Numbered from the stretch's first letter, positions 44,820 to 54,270 are shown. The stretch: DNA of 64,000 nt from Phytobacter ursingii (GCA_901456055.1 CABDWT010000018.1:248001-312000), one strand, 5' to 3'. Numbers and translations: made by a program. Notes: a model not told the origin generated them from the sequence alone.

Positions 44820-45590
44820 TCAATAAGAAAAGGGGGAACGCTGCTGCGCTTCGTGTAAATGATGCCTGGCATCTTCACCGGCGGCGGTATACAGCGGTGC
44901 GTTGTGATCGCTCGCAACGGCAAGAATGGCCTTCGCGACATCCTCTGCGTGCGTCACTGGCGAGTCGGTATCGCGCGCCATCTGAATAAACGCATCCACC
45001 ATCGCGCCATATACCGGATCGTCTTGCCCGCCAAAATAGGCCCGCGCATTTTCGCCAAACTTCGTCTCTGGCGAGCGCCCTGGTAAGACAACATGAACTC
45101 GAATACCAAATGGCCTGACTTCGATGGCTAATGACTCGCTCCAGGCATTCAGCGCCGCTTTACTGGCACGATAAAGCCCAATCAACGGCATCGCTTTGGT
45201 TGTTACTGACGATGAAACATTGATGATAATTCCTGATTTTTTCTCTCTCATCTGCGGGAGTAAAGCCTGGGTTAATGCCAGTGTTCCCAGAACATTGGTA
45301 TGCATTAATTGCTGTGCGGTTGCCATGGGCGTGAGCTCAACAGGTACCGGTGCGCCCAACCCGGCATTATTCACCAGCAGGTCAATCGCCCCGGCCTTTT
45401 TTACCACATTATCAATGCTGTCAGCGGACGTGATATCCAGCGGCAGAATAGTCAGTCTGTCGCTTTCAGGGAATAGCGTGGGATCAGGCGTTCTCATGGT
45501 GGCAACTACCCTCCAGCCTTTTTCTAAAAAGAGTTTTGCTGTTGCAAGCCCAAAACCCGATGAACATCCGGTAATCAGTGCAGTAGACAT
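44820..45590 (-). CDS. Short-chain dehydrogenase/reductase
   Basis: A 256-residue SDR with TGCSSGFGLATAK (cofactor loop), NNAG, a Ser/Tyr/Lys triad in NVSSSVTTKAMPLIGLYRASKAAL and a tail lacking the usual DGG motif, as in retinol-dehydrogenase-like SDRs. A basic residue after the second strand (ATMRTPDP) suggests NADP(H). The start MSTALITG at 45590 has GAGG 8 nt upstream; a 51-codon extension running into the AraC gene is not credible. It is divergent from the AraC regulator 94 bp away, its probable controller. The substrate is unknown. Confidence 0.87.
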   Translation of the reverse strand: MSTALITGCSSGFGLATAKLFLEKGWRVVATMRTPDPTLFPESDRLTILPLDITSADSIDNVVKKAGAIDLLVNNAGLGAPVPVELTPMATAQQLMHTNVLGTLALTQALLPQMREKKSGIIINVSSSVTTKAMPLIGLYRASKAALNAWSESLAIEVRPFGIRVHVVLPGRSPETKFGENARAYFGGQDDPVYGAMVDAFIQMARDTDSPVTHAEDVAKAILAVASDHNAPLYTAAGEDARHHLHEAQQRSPFSY

Positions 45591-45684
45591 AGTTAAACCT
45601 CTTCGTTGGCAAGAGCCAGGATCATAGCCGCCTCTGCCTGGACAATATATAATCAAAAATCCAGTTAAATTTAGAGAGCGTCCA

Positions 45685-46611
45685 ATGTCAGATCCGTTAA
45701 CCGATATTGTTACCCTGCTCAATCCCAGGCCAACCCATACCAAACTCGTTGAAGGGGCCGGTCAGTGGCGTATTGTTCGGGAGTCTTCCGGAGAGGCTTT
45801 TTATTGCGCAGTGTTACAAGGCGAATGTCTGATGAGTATTAACGGCAAAGCGCCGAAATTACTCGTTTCCGGCGATTTCGTTCTGATCCCCGCTACCTAT
45901 ACCTTTGAAAACACCAGTGCGGGTGCGTTAACACCCGTTGGCATTACGACGCCGACCCTTATTGGCGATGGGCACGTAAGAATTGGCTCAACAACGGGGC
46001 CGGCTGAATTTCTGATGAATGTGGGGCACTGTGAATTCGACACGCCGGACAAACAGCTTATCGTTGCCCTACTTCCCAATGAGATCCTGATTAAAGGACA
46101 ACGCAGGTTTGTCACATTGCTTGAACTTCTGCTGGACGAAAGCCAGGCCCGGCGACCAGGACGTGAGGTGGTATTGATGCGCCTTTTACAGCTATTACTG
46201 GTTGAATCGTTGCGAAGTCATCATGATTTGTCGAAAACGGCAGGTATCCTGCAAGGGTTACAGCACGAAAAGATCGCTATTGCGCTCCATCTCATCCATG
46301 AAAAACCCGACATTGACTGGCAAATAGCGCAACTCGCCAGCCACTGCGCAATGTCCCGTTCCTCTTTCTTTGCCATATTCAACGAGACAGTCGGGATGCC
46401 GCCGATGCAATATCTGCTCTTCTGGCGAATGTCGTTAGCGAGAAAAGCACTGCTGAGTAGTACAGATAAAATAGAACAGATCGCATTCCGGATTGGTTAC
46501 CAGTCAGCGAGTGCATTCAATGTCGCCTTCACGAAATATGCGGGCATGCCGCCTGGGGTATTTCGCCGTCAGAAATCCCATGACGCCCATGTGGCGTCGC
46601 CACACGGATGA
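45685..46611 (+). CDS. AraC-family regulator with cupin sensor domain
   Basis: A 308-residue regulator: an N-terminal cupin_6-type domain (about 20-180; FYCAVLQGECLMSINGKAPKLLVSGDFVLIP) and a C-terminal double HTH (DWQIAQLASHCAMSRSSFFAIFNETVGMPPMQYLLFWRM, then QIAFRIGYQSASAFNVAFTKYAGMPPGVFR). It belongs to the group found beside oxidoreductase genes. GAGAG lies upstream of ATG 45685. It is divergent from the SDR at 44820 and presumably activates it on binding a substrate-like molecule in the cupin pocket. Confidence 0.88.
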   Translation: MSDPLTDIVTLLNPRPTHTKLVEGAGQWRIVRESSGEAFYCAVLQGECLMSINGKAPKLLVSGDFVLIPATYTFENTSAGALTPVGITTPTLIGDGHVRIGSTTGPAEFLMNVGHCEFDTPDKQLIVALLPNEILIKGQRRFVTLLELLLDESQARRPGREVVLMRLLQLLLVESLRSHHDLSKTAGILQGLQHEKIAIALHLIHEKPDIDWQIAQLASHCAMSRSSFFAIFNETVGMPPMQYLLFWRMSLARKALLSSTDKIEQIAFRIGYQSASAFNVAFTKYAGMPPGVFRRQKSHDAHVASPHG

Positions 46612-46662
46612 AAAGCCAGTGTTGAACACGCGTTCTGTCAGAAATCACTGGCTTTCTCTTTT
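46612..46662 (+). terminator. Possible terminator after the AraC gene
   Basis: A 10-bp stem (AAAGCCAGTG / CACTGGCTTT) with a 24-nt loop is followed by a pyrimidine-rich CTCTTTT tract, starting right at the stop codon. The loop is long, hence moderate confidence. Confidence 0.4.
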
Positions 46663-46738
46663 CGACCGATGACTCCCCCGTAAATAAAAGAGGCTTTCCG
46701 GCATCTGTTTAAGGGGGCGATGATAAGTTAACGGCGAA

Positions 46739-47194
46739 TTATCTTACCTGCATCCGGTATTCAATCATGCCGCTTTTTTTTGCAATCCAGTCATATAATC
46801 TTTGCGCACGATAGTTTGCCTCATGGGTGTGCCAGTAAAGATGGCTGGCATGACGTTTTCTGGCTTCTTTCTGAACATATTCAATTAACAGTTTGCCAAT
46901 GTGTTTGCCGCGAATATTTTCGCTGACATATAAATCTTCCAGATAACAATAATCGCTCTCCGCCCAAGTGGAACGGTGAAAAAGATAATGTGCGAAACCC
47001 ACCACCTCTCCATTACTTTTCGCGACGGCACAGAATATCGGCTCGATTGGATTGGCAAAGCGCTCCCAGGTGCGCTTTGTGATCGCGTCGGGAATATCAA
47101 CGTTGTAAAAAATTTGATAATTTTTCCACAATGGTAACCAGCTTTCATAATCCATTTCACTGGCAGCTTCGATTGCGATAGATACTGTATTCAT
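46739..47194 (-). CDS. GNAT N-acetyltransferase
   Basis: A 151-residue acetyltransferase with the acetyl-CoA motif YVSENIRGKHIGKLLIEYVQKEA at about 88-110 and the C-terminal NYRAQRLYDWIAKKSGMIEYRM, as in diamine/aminoglycoside-like GNATs. The ATG at 47194 has GAGG 8 nt upstream. It is divergent from a MocR regulator 396 bp away; MocR genes often neighbour a GNAT that they control. The substrate is probably an amine or amino acid but cannot be named. Confidence 0.86.
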   Translation of the reverse strand: MNTVSIAIEAASEMDYESWLPLWKNYQIFYNVDIPDAITKRTWERFANPIEPIFCAVAKSNGEVVGFAHYLFHRSTWAESDYCYLEDLYVSENIRGKHIGKLLIEYVQKEARKRHASHLYWHTHEANYRAQRLYDWIAKKSGMIEYRMQVR

Positions 47195-47589
47195 AATAAT
47201 AACCTCGTTGTTCACTGAATGGGGATAGTCATTAATTAAACGCGCAGGCATATTGAAAGGCTTAACGTTTTAATAAAAGAAAGCACAGGGCATTTTTGCG
47301 ATTAGCACGCCGATACAGGGAGGCGTAACGCTCGCGCCTAAAAATGACCTGCGGTTACAGCACCTCTTATTTTCGCTATCGTGATAGGGCGGCATATTAT
47401 CCCTCTGTCGCGACTCTTATCGCAGCCCACTCCGCCCTGCCCGTCATTTAATCTTCGGGAACAATCATATGGTTGAAATGGCACGTTTAGCCCCACCAAT
47501 TTTGCCCAATGAAGCAGACCAATTTACCTTCTGGCATCAGGCAAACCTGTTATAGACTGGGTAATAAGGGAAGTCATACGGAGAAAAGG

Positions 47590-49068
47590 ATGTTTAAGCA
47601 TGCGCAACTTGAAACGGTAAAAGCCTGGATGAGTGATCCCGCAAACGGATCGCTGCCACTTCATGAAAGGATTCAAAGAGCCATACGGGCGCTGATACTG
47701 GAAGGGATTTTATCTCACGGCAAAGCCCTTCCCGCCTCACGAGCATTAGCCACATCACTCAATGTCTCCCGGGATACCATTGAAACTGCCTATACGCGTC
47801 TGCATGCTGAAGGGTTTATTGAAAGGCACACGGGGAAAGGGAGTTTCGTTTCCGCCAGCGCCCGCTTTCTGAAATCACATTCCCGGCAACGGCAGTCAGC
47901 TGCTGCGGTACGTGAACCAGCGCTCAGCGAGCGGGGAAAGCGGGTTTATGGAAGCGGCGGTATACGCGAATTTTCCTTGCCCCGCCCGCTGGCGCCGGGG
48001 ATCCCCGAAACACGTCTGTTTCCGCTTCAAACCTGGGAGCGACTTGCGCGACAGGTACTGAAAGAATATCGCCACCATGCGCTGGAACAAAGCCCTCCGC
48101 AGGGGACAGAACGCTTACGGCAGGCAATCGCTGAATATGTCAATCTGGAGCGCGGCGCGCATGCCACGCCAGAACGTATCATTATTCTGACCAGTTCCCA
48201 GCAAGCACTTGCGCTCTGTTCGCATGTCCTGATGGACAGCGGGGATGCCATCGCGGTTGAAGATCCTGCCTATCAGGGGGCACAAAAAGCGTTTGATACT
48301 GCCGGACTGAACAGCCTTCCGGTGCCCCTTGATGAGAAAGGCTTATGCATTGCGTCGCTAAATGCTCTGACAGAGCCTGCGAAAGCTCTCTATCTCACGC
48401 CTTCCCACCAGTATCCTACCGGTGTCACCCTCTCCCTCGAACGACGACTGGCGGTCATCAACTGGGCAAACCATCACAAGGCCTGGATCATTGAGGATGA
48501 TTATGACAGTGAATTTCACTATGAAGGGAAACCGATGGCCTGTGTACAGGGTCTGGATGCCTTTAACCGGACCATCTATATCGGGACGTTTACCAAATCT
48601 CTTTTCCCGGGGCTACGCATTGCCTGGATGATCGTTCCCGCAGAATTGGTTGAGCCGTTGACGATGGCAAGAACATTAATGGACGGTCATACCGCCTCAA
48701 TGACCCAACTGACAGTGGCCAAATTTCTGGAGGGCGGCCATTTTAGCGCCTATGTCCGGATGATGCGGAGGGTTTATGTCGCGCGTCGCGACAAACTCGC
48801 CAGCTTGATAGAAAAGTATCTCGCTGATTTTGTCGTTGGCATAACGCCAGCGGGGGGAATGCAGATGCCCTGCTATCTCAAAGACGGCCTGTCAGAGACT
48901 GCCGTCGCCGCCGCTGCTCGCCGGGCAGGTATTGATATGCTCGGGCTGACCGGACTGTATGCCAGCAAACCGGCATCCCCAGGTTTTTTGCTGGGATTTG
49001 CGGCTTATACGGAGAAGGAAATGGAAGACGCGGTAGGAAAACTTGCGGCCCTTTTTCGTCGTCTCTGA
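47590..49068 (+). CDS. MocR-type PLP-dependent transcriptional regulator
   Basis: A 492-residue fusion of a GntR winged helix (about 20-90; LHERIQRAIRALILEGILSHGKALPASRALATSLNVSRDTIETAY) and a fold-type I aminotransferase domain. The PLP lysine is in YIGTFTKSLFPGLRIAW and the ring-stacking Asp in IIEDDYDSEF. MocR/PdxR proteins use PLP, with or without an amino compound, as effector rather than catalysing transamination. The start MFKHAQLETVKAW at 47590 follows GGAG; a 27-codon extension is unsupported. It is likely to regulate the divergent GNAT and itself. Confidence 0.88.
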   Translation: MFKHAQLETVKAWMSDPANGSLPLHERIQRAIRALILEGILSHGKALPASRALATSLNVSRDTIETAYTRLHAEGFIERHTGKGSFVSASARFLKSHSRQRQSAAAVREPALSERGKRVYGSGGIREFSLPRPLAPGIPETRLFPLQTWERLARQVLKEYRHHALEQSPPQGTERLRQAIAEYVNLERGAHATPERIIILTSSQQALALCSHVLMDSGDAIAVEDPAYQGAQKAFDTAGLNSLPVPLDEKGLCIASLNALTEPAKALYLTPSHQYPTGVTLSLERRLAVINWANHHKAWIIEDDYDSEFHYEGKPMACVQGLDAFNRTIYIGTFTKSLFPGLRIAWMIVPAELVEPLTMARTLMDGHTASMTQLTVAKFLEGGHFSAYVRMMRRVYVARRDKLASLIEKYLADFVVGITPAGGMQMPCYLKDGLSETAVAAAARRAGIDMLGLTGLYASKPASPGFLLGFAAYTEKEMEDAVGKLAALFRRL

Positions 49069-49168
49069 GGCTTATGCCTGTCAACCCGTAAAGCCGACTG
49101 ACTCATTGCACCTGCGGCTGACAGGCGGGCAATGTCATCCTGAACGAATAGCGCGAAACCACGGGATC

Positions 49169-49531
49169 CTATGTGGATTGCTGGCGTAATAGCTGGGTTT
49201 CAGGGCGAGCAATACTGCGGCGCCATGCCCCGGGAGCCTGCCCATAATGGCGCTTAAAGCTGCGGTTGAAGGACTGCTGAGAGTCAAAACCCAGGGCGAT
49301 CGCCACGTTTAAGATCGGTTCGTCACTGTGGGCTAAGCGCTCAACCGATTTTTGCAGCTTTTGCGCGCGAATATACTCGGCGAGACGATAGCCGGTATGT
49401 TCTTTGAATATCCGCTGCAGGTGCCACTTTGAATAACCGGCTCGTCTGGAGACAGTGTTAATGTCGAGACGGCTTTCAATGTTGTTGTCGATCCAGTCGA
49501 GTAAATCGTGAATAAAGCCTTCACTGTTCAC
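49169..49531 (-). CDS. rarA: RarA, AraC-type activator of multidrug efflux
   Basis: A 120-residue MarA/SoxS/RamA-like protein made only of the two HTH motifs (LDINTVSRRAGYSKWHLQRIFKEHTGYRLAEYIR and PILNVAIALGFDSQQSFNRSFKRHYGQAPGAWRR). It begins at GTG 49531 with a GGGGGAA ribosome site. Its position, transcribed away from oqxA and followed beyond oqxB by an Rrf2 repressor, is the Klebsiella/Enterobacter rarA locus. RarA binds degenerate marbox sites, raises oqxAB and acrAB expression and lowers porin. Lacking a ligand domain, it is controlled by its own level, probably through OqxR. Confidence 0.93.
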   Translation of the reverse strand: MNSEGFIHDLLDWIDNNIESRLDINTVSRRAGYSKWHLQRIFKEHTGYRLAEYIRAQKLQKSVERLAHSDEPILNVAIALGFDSQQSFNRSFKRHYGQAPGAWRRSIARPETQLLRQQST

Positions 49532-49670
49532 TTTGTTTCCCCCTACTCAGCTCACCCAAAAAAGCATCTTTGTTTGTTGCATTTAAAGGTGGCCTGCTTT
49601 TGCATTAAATGCAAGTTTTATTATTGCATTTAAATCTCTGGCGGAAACGCGTCGTGTTGATGAGCCAGGA
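49532..49670. promoter_or_regulatory. rarA upstream region with repeated TTGCATTTAAA motifs
   Basis: The motif TTGCATTTAAA occurs at 49577-49587 and again at 49625-49635, with a perfect palindrome TTGCATTAAATGCAA at 49600-49614 between them. These resemble the ATGCATTTAAA half-sites bound by NsrR and other Rrf2 proteins, so they are candidate OqxR operators controlling rarA. Confidence 0.5.
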
Positions 49671-49690
49671 ATAGCACATAAAGTGCAACA
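49671..49690 (+). promoter_or_regulatory. Candidate marbox/RarA box upstream of oqxA
   Basis: ATAGCACATAAAGTGCAACA fits the degenerate marbox (AYnGCAC followed by W-n2-RYYAAAY-like sequence) and ends 7 bp before the -35 element, the right place for a MarA-type activator. Confidence 0.5.
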
Positions 49691-49726
49691 ATTATTCTTG
49701 CACTTAATTTAGCACCTCCCTACAAT
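49681..49726 (+). promoter_or_regulatory. oqxAB promoter overlapped by an inverted repeat
   Basis: A sigma70 promoter TTGCAC (49698-49703), 17-bp spacer, TACAAT (49721-49726). The -35 box lies inside the inverted repeat AAGTGCAA-N9-TTGCACTT (49681-49705), related to the TTGCA motifs before rarA, so a bound OqxR would block RNA polymerase. From 49727 to the oqxA start I see no further element. Confidence 0.7.
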
Positions 49727-49868
49727 CGCCGCGATAGTGTATTCGCAACTGTTACAGTTTTGTGGCGATGAACGGCACAAATGGCCTTAAGCCAGCCCGG
49801 ACAAAGGAAGTGGCGCGGCGTCTCCCGCTGCGTCTTGCCCGGCGGCTACAATTACCGGAATAAAAATA

Positions 49869-51044
49869 ATGAGCCTGCAAAAACATTGGGGTAACTTTCA
49901 TCTGAACGCGCTGGGCGCGATGATGCTCTCCGTACTGCTCGTCGGGTGCGATAACAGCGTCGCGCAAAACGCGGCGCCACAGGCGCCCGCCGTCAGCGCT
50001 GCGGATGTGGTGGTGAAATCCATTAGCCAGTGGGATAGCTTTAACGGTCGGATTGAAGCGGTGGAAAGCGTTCAGTTACGCCCCCGCGTCTCGGGTTACA
50101 TTGACAAAGTGAATTACACCGAGGGCCAGGAAGTGAAAAAGGGCGAGGTGCTGTTCACTATTGATGACAGAACCTATCGCGCTGCGCTGGAACAGGCGCA
50201 AGCGACGCTGGCGAGGGCTAAAACGCAGGCGAGCCTGGCGCAAAGTGAGGCTAACCGTACCGATAAACTCATCAATACCAACCTCGTATCCCGTGAAGAA
50301 TGGGAGCAGCGTCGTTCGGCCGCCTCCCAGGCGCAGGCCGACATTCGCGCAGCGCAGGCGGCGGTTGACACCGCACAACTTAATCTCGATTTCACCAAAG
50401 TGACTGCGCCTATCGATGGCCGCGCCAGTCGGGCGTTGATCACCAGCGGCAACCTGGTCACCGCGGGCGACAGCGCCAGCGTACTCACTACGCTGGTCTC
50501 GCAAAAGACGGTTTACGTCTATTTTGATGTCGATGAGTCGACCTATCTCCACTATCAAAATCTCGCCCGCAGCGGGCAAGGCGCGTCAAATAATCACCTG
50601 GCTCTACCGGTTGAGATTGGCCTTACCGGCGAGGATGGCTACCCCCATCAGGGCAAAGTGGATTTCCTGGATAATCAGTTAACGCCGAGTACCGGCACGA
50701 TCCGTATGCGCGCGCTGCTGGATAACGCACAGCGTCAGTTCACGCCAGGTCTTTTTGCCCGCGTCCGCCTGCCGGGCAGCGCTGAGTTCCAGGCTACCCT
50801 TATCGACGACAAAGCGGTGCTGACCGATCAGGATCGCAAATATGTTTATATCGTTGATAAAGAAGGAAAGGCGCAGCGTCGCGATATTACTCCCGGGCGT
50901 CTGGCAGAGGGTCTACGCATCGTGCAGCAGGGGCTCAAGCCTGGCGATAAAGTCATCGTCGATGGTTTACAAAAAGTGTTTATGCCGGGGATGCCGGTTA
51001 ACGCGAAAACCGTTGCCATGACCACCAGCACTGCCCTCAACTGA
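49869..51044 (+). CDS. oqxA: OqxA, periplasmic adaptor of the OqxAB RND efflux pump
   Basis: A 391-residue membrane-fusion lipoprotein. The signal ends in the lipobox LLVGC with Cys27. Barrel-sandwich and alpha-hairpin segments (VQLRPRVSGYIDKVNYTEGQEVKKGEVLFTIDDRTYRAALEQAQATLARAK, split by a coiled coil) follow, then a beta-barrel domain (TGTIRMRALLDNAQRQFTPGLFARVRLPG). It bridges OqxB to TolC and exports quinolones, chloramphenicol, olaquindox and similar drugs. The sequence is very similar to Klebsiella OqxA but visibly diverged. It is first gene of oqxAB, 23 bp before oqxB. Confidence 0.95.
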   Translation: MSLQKHWGNFHLNALGAMMLSVLLVGCDNSVAQNAAPQAPAVSAADVVVKSISQWDSFNGRIEAVESVQLRPRVSGYIDKVNYTEGQEVKKGEVLFTIDDRTYRAALEQAQATLARAKTQASLAQSEANRTDKLINTNLVSREEWEQRRSAASQAQADIRAAQAAVDTAQLNLDFTKVTAPIDGRASRALITSGNLVTAGDSASVLTTLVSQKTVYVYFDVDESTYLHYQNLARSGQGASNNHLALPVEIGLTGEDGYPHQGKVDFLDNQLTPSTGTIRMRALLDNAQRQFTPGLFARVRLPGSAEFQATLIDDKAVLTDQDRKYVYIVDKEGKAQRRDITPGRLAEGLRIVQQGLKPGDKVIVDGLQKVFMPGMPVNAKTVAMTTSTALN

Positions 51045-51067
51045 TCCCTTACCTGAGAATCCGACAC

Positions 51068-54000
51068 ATGGACTTTTCCCGTTTTTTCATCGACAGGCCG
51101 ATTTTTGCCGCAGTGCTGTCGATTCTGATTTTCATCACTGGGTTAATCGCTATCCCGCTTTTGCCGGTCAGCGAATATCCTGACGTCGTGCCGCCGAGCG
51201 TGCAGGTGCGCGCGGAGTATCCCGGCGCCAACCCGAAAGTCATTGCCGAGACTGTGGCGACGCCGCTGGAAGAAGCCATCAACGGCGTTGAAAACATGAT
51301 GTACATGAAATCTGTCGCCGGCTCCGATGGCGTACTGGTGACGACCGTCACCTTCCGTCCGGGTACCGATCCGGATCAAGCGCAGGTTCAGGTACAAAAC
51401 CGCGTATCGCAGGCCGAAGCGCGTCTGCCGGAAGATGTGCGGCGTCTGGGTATCACTACCCAGAAACAGTCGCCGACGTTGACGCTGGTGGTACATCTGT
51501 TTTCGCCCAACGGTAAGTACGACTCACTGTATATGCGTAACTACGCCACCCTCAAAGTGAAGGATGAACTGGCGCGTCTGCCCGGCGTCGGCCAGATCCA
51601 GATTTTTGGTTCGGGCGAATACGCGATGCGTATATGGCTGGATCCGAATAAAGTGGCGGCACGCGGGTTAACGGCTTCGGATGTGGTGACGGCGATGCAG
51701 GAGCAAAACGTCCAGGTCTCCGCTGGCCAGCTTGGCGCCGAGCCGCTGCCGAAAGAGAGTGATTTCCTGATCTCCATTAACGCCCAGGGGCGTCTGCATA
51801 CAGAAGAAGAGTTTGGCAATATTATTCTGAAAACGGCGCAAGACGGCTCGCTGGTACGCCTGCGCGACGTGGCGCGTATCGAAATGGGCTCCGGCAGCTA
51901 TGCGCTGCGCTCCCAGCTCAACAATAAAGACGCGGTCGGGATTGGTATTTTCCAGTCGCCGGGGGCAAACGCGATTGATTTGTCTAACGCGGTGCGCGCC
52001 AAAATGGACGAGCTGTCTAAGCGCTTCCCGGAAGATATGCAATGGGCGGCACCTTACGATCCGACGGTTTTCGTTCGCGATTCCATTCGCGCGGTCGTAC
52101 AAACGCTGCTGGAAGCAGTGGTACTGGTGGTCCTGGTGGTGATTCTGTTCCTGCAAACCTGGCGCGCGTCGATCATTCCACTGATCGCGGTGCCGGTATC
52201 GGTCGTGGGCACCTTCAGCATTCTCTACCTGCTTGGCTTCTCGCTAAATACCCTGAGTTTGTTCGGGCTGGTGCTGGCTATCGGTATTGTGGTGGATGAC
52301 GCCATCGTAGTGGTGGAAAACGTTGAGCGAAATATCGAAGAGGGACTCGCTCCGCTTGCGGCAGCGCATCAGGCGATGCGTGAGGTGTCCGGGCCGATTA
52401 TCGCGATTGCACTGGTGCTGTGCGCGGTGTTTGTGCCGATGGCGTTCCTCTCCGGGGTTACCGGTCAGTTCTACAAACAGTTTGCGGTGACGATCGCGAT
52501 TTCGACGGTGATCTCCGCCATCAACTCGCTGACGCTCTCCCCTGCTCTGGCTGCCCTGCTGTTAAAACCGCACGGTGCCCCGAAAGACTTCCCAACCCGG
52601 CTTATTGATCGCCTGTTCGGCTGGCTTTTCCGTCCGTTCAACCGCTTTTTCCACCGTAGCTCTGACGGCTATCAGGGACTGGTGGGGAAAACGCTCGGAC
52701 GACGCGGCGCAGTGTTTTTGGTCTACGTGCTGTTGCTCTGTGCCGCTGGCGTCATGTTTAAAGCCGTCCCCGGCGGATTTATTCCGACCCAGGATAAGCT
52801 CTATTTAATTGGCGGCGTGAAAATGCCGGAAGGTTCTTCGCTGGAACGTACCGATGCGGTGATCCGCAAAATGAGCGAAATCGGGATGAATACCGAAGGC
52901 GTGGATTATGCGGTCGCTTTCCCGGGGCTTAATGCGTTGCAGTTCACCAATACGCCAAATACCGGGACGGTCTTTTTTGGTCTGAAACCGTTCGATCAGC
53001 GTAAACACTCCGCGGCGGAGATTAACGCTGAGATCAATGCGAAAATCGCCCAAATCCAGCAAGGCTTCGGCTTCTCCATTTTGCCGCCGCCGATTTTAGG
53101 GCTGGGTCAGGGTTCAGGCTATTCACTGTATATTCAGGATCGCGCAGGTCTTGGCTATGGCGCACTGCAAAATGCGGTGAATACCATGTCAGGTGCGATT
53201 ATGCAGACGCGGGGGATGCATTTCCCGATCTCTACCTACCAGGCGAACGTTCCGCAACTGGATGTACAGGTTGATCGCGATAAAGCCAAAGCCCAGGGCG
53301 TGTCGCTGACCGATCTGTTCGGTACGCTGCAAACCTATCTGGGCTCGTCTTATGTGAATGACTTCAACCAGTTCGGGCGTACCTGGCGCGTGATGGCGCA
53401 GGCCGATGGGCAGTACCGTGAAAGCGTGGAGGATATTGCTAATCTGCGCACCCGTAATAATCAGGGCGAAATGGTGCCCATCGGCAGTATGGTGAATATC
53501 CATACCACCTACGGGCCGGACCCGGTGATTCGTTACAATGGTTATCCGGCGGCGGATCTCATTGGCGATGCCGATCCTCGCGTACTCTCCTCCGCGCAGG
53601 CAATGACGCAGCTGGATGCGATGTCTAAGCAGATCCTGCCGAACGGGATGAATATTGAATGGACGGATCTGAGCTTCCAGCAAGCCACTCAGGGGAATAC
53701 GGCGCTGATTGTCTTCCCGGTCGCGGTTCTGCTGGCTTTCCTGGTGCTGGCGGCGCTGTATGAAAGCTGGACGCTGCCGCTGGCGGTGATCCTTATTGTG
53801 CCGATGACGATGCTCTCCGCGCTGTTTGGCGTCTGGCTGACCGGCGGCGATAACAACGTGTTCGTACAGGTGGGTCTGGTGGTTCTCATGGGGCTGGCGT
53901 GTAAAAACGCGATTCTTATCGTCGAGTTTGCCCGCGAACTGGAAATTCAGGGCAAAGGGATCATGGAAGCCGCGCTTGAGGCCTGCCGCCTGCGTTTACG

Positions 54001-54220
54001 CCCGATTGTCATGACCTCCATCGCCTTTATCGCCGGGACCATTCCACTGATCCTCGGCCACGGCGCGGGGGCAGAAGTTCGCGGCGTCACCGGGATCACC
54101 GTGTTCTCCGGTATGCTGGGCGTGACGCTGTTTGGTCTGTTCCTGACGCCGGTATTTTACGTTACGCTACGTAAACTGGTTACGCGCGGCAAACCGGTAA
54201 ACGACGTGTTGCCTGCGTAG
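51068..54220 (+). CDS. oqxB: OqxB, RND multidrug efflux transporter
   Basis: A 1050-residue inner-membrane RND pump. It begins MDFSRFFIDRPIFAAVLSILIFITG and has twelve transmembrane helices with two large periplasmic loops. The proton-relay residues are Asp410-Asp411 in IVVDDAIVVVENVERN (helix 4) and Lys946 in GLACKNAILIVEFARE (helix 10). It captures drugs from periplasm and outer leaflet and passes them to OqxA/TolC using proton influx. Length is standard and there is no frameshift, so the pump should be functional; chromosomal oqxAB is intrinsic in Klebsiella/Enterobacter and plasmid copies derive from it. A strong terminator separates it from convergent oqxR. Confidence 0.96.
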   Translation: MDFSRFFIDRPIFAAVLSILIFITGLIAIPLLPVSEYPDVVPPSVQVRAEYPGANPKVIAETVATPLEEAINGVENMMYMKSVAGSDGVLVTTVTFRPGTDPDQAQVQVQNRVSQAEARLPEDVRRLGITTQKQSPTLTLVVHLFSPNGKYDSLYMRNYATLKVKDELARLPGVGQIQIFGSGEYAMRIWLDPNKVAARGLTASDVVTAMQEQNVQVSAGQLGAEPLPKESDFLISINAQGRLHTEEEFGNIILKTAQDGSLVRLRDVARIEMGSGSYALRSQLNNKDAVGIGIFQSPGANAIDLSNAVRAKMDELSKRFPEDMQWAAPYDPTVFVRDSIRAVVQTLLEAVVLVVLVVILFLQTWRASIIPLIAVPVSVVGTFSILYLLGFSLNTLSLFGLVLAIGIVVDDAIVVVENVERNIEEGLAPLAAAHQAMREVSGPIIAIALVLCAVFVPMAFLSGVTGQFYKQFAVTIAISTVISAINSLTLSPALAALLLKPHGAPKDFPTRLIDRLFGWLFRPFNRFFHRSSDGYQGLVGKTLGRRGAVFLVYVLLLCAAGVMFKAVPGGFIPTQDKLYLIGGVKMPEGSSLERTDAVIRKMSEIGMNTEGVDYAVAFPGLNALQFTNTPNTGTVFFGLKPFDQRKHSAAEINAEINAKIAQIQQGFGFSILPPPILGLGQGSGYSLYIQDRAGLGYGALQNAVNTMSGAIMQTRGMHFPISTYQANVPQLDVQVDRDKAKAQGVSLTDLFGTLQTYLGSSYVNDFNQFGRTWRVMAQADGQYRESVEDIANLRTRNNQGEMVPIGSMVNIHTTYGPDPVIRYNGYPAADLIGDADPRVLSSAQAMTQLDAMSKQILPNGMNIEWTDLSFQQATQGNTALIVFPVAVLLAFLVLAALYESWTLPLAVILIVPMTMLSALFGVWLTGGDNNVFVQVGLVVLMGLACKNAILIVEFARELEIQGKGIMEAALEACRLRLRPIVMTSIAFIAGTIPLILGHGAGAEVRGVTGITVFSGMLGVTLFGLFLTPVFYVTLRKLVTRGKPVNDVLPA

Positions 54221-54235
54221 GTTGTTGCAGATAAC

Positions 54236-54270
54236 AAAAAACCGCCTTCACAGTGAAGGCGGTTTTTTTT
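54236..54270. terminator. Bidirectional terminator between oqxB and oqxR
   Basis: A 9-bp GC-rich stem (CCGCCTTCA / TGAAGGCGG, loop CAG) is flanked by six A residues on the left and eight T residues on the right, able to stop transcription from both convergent genes. Confidence 0.95.
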
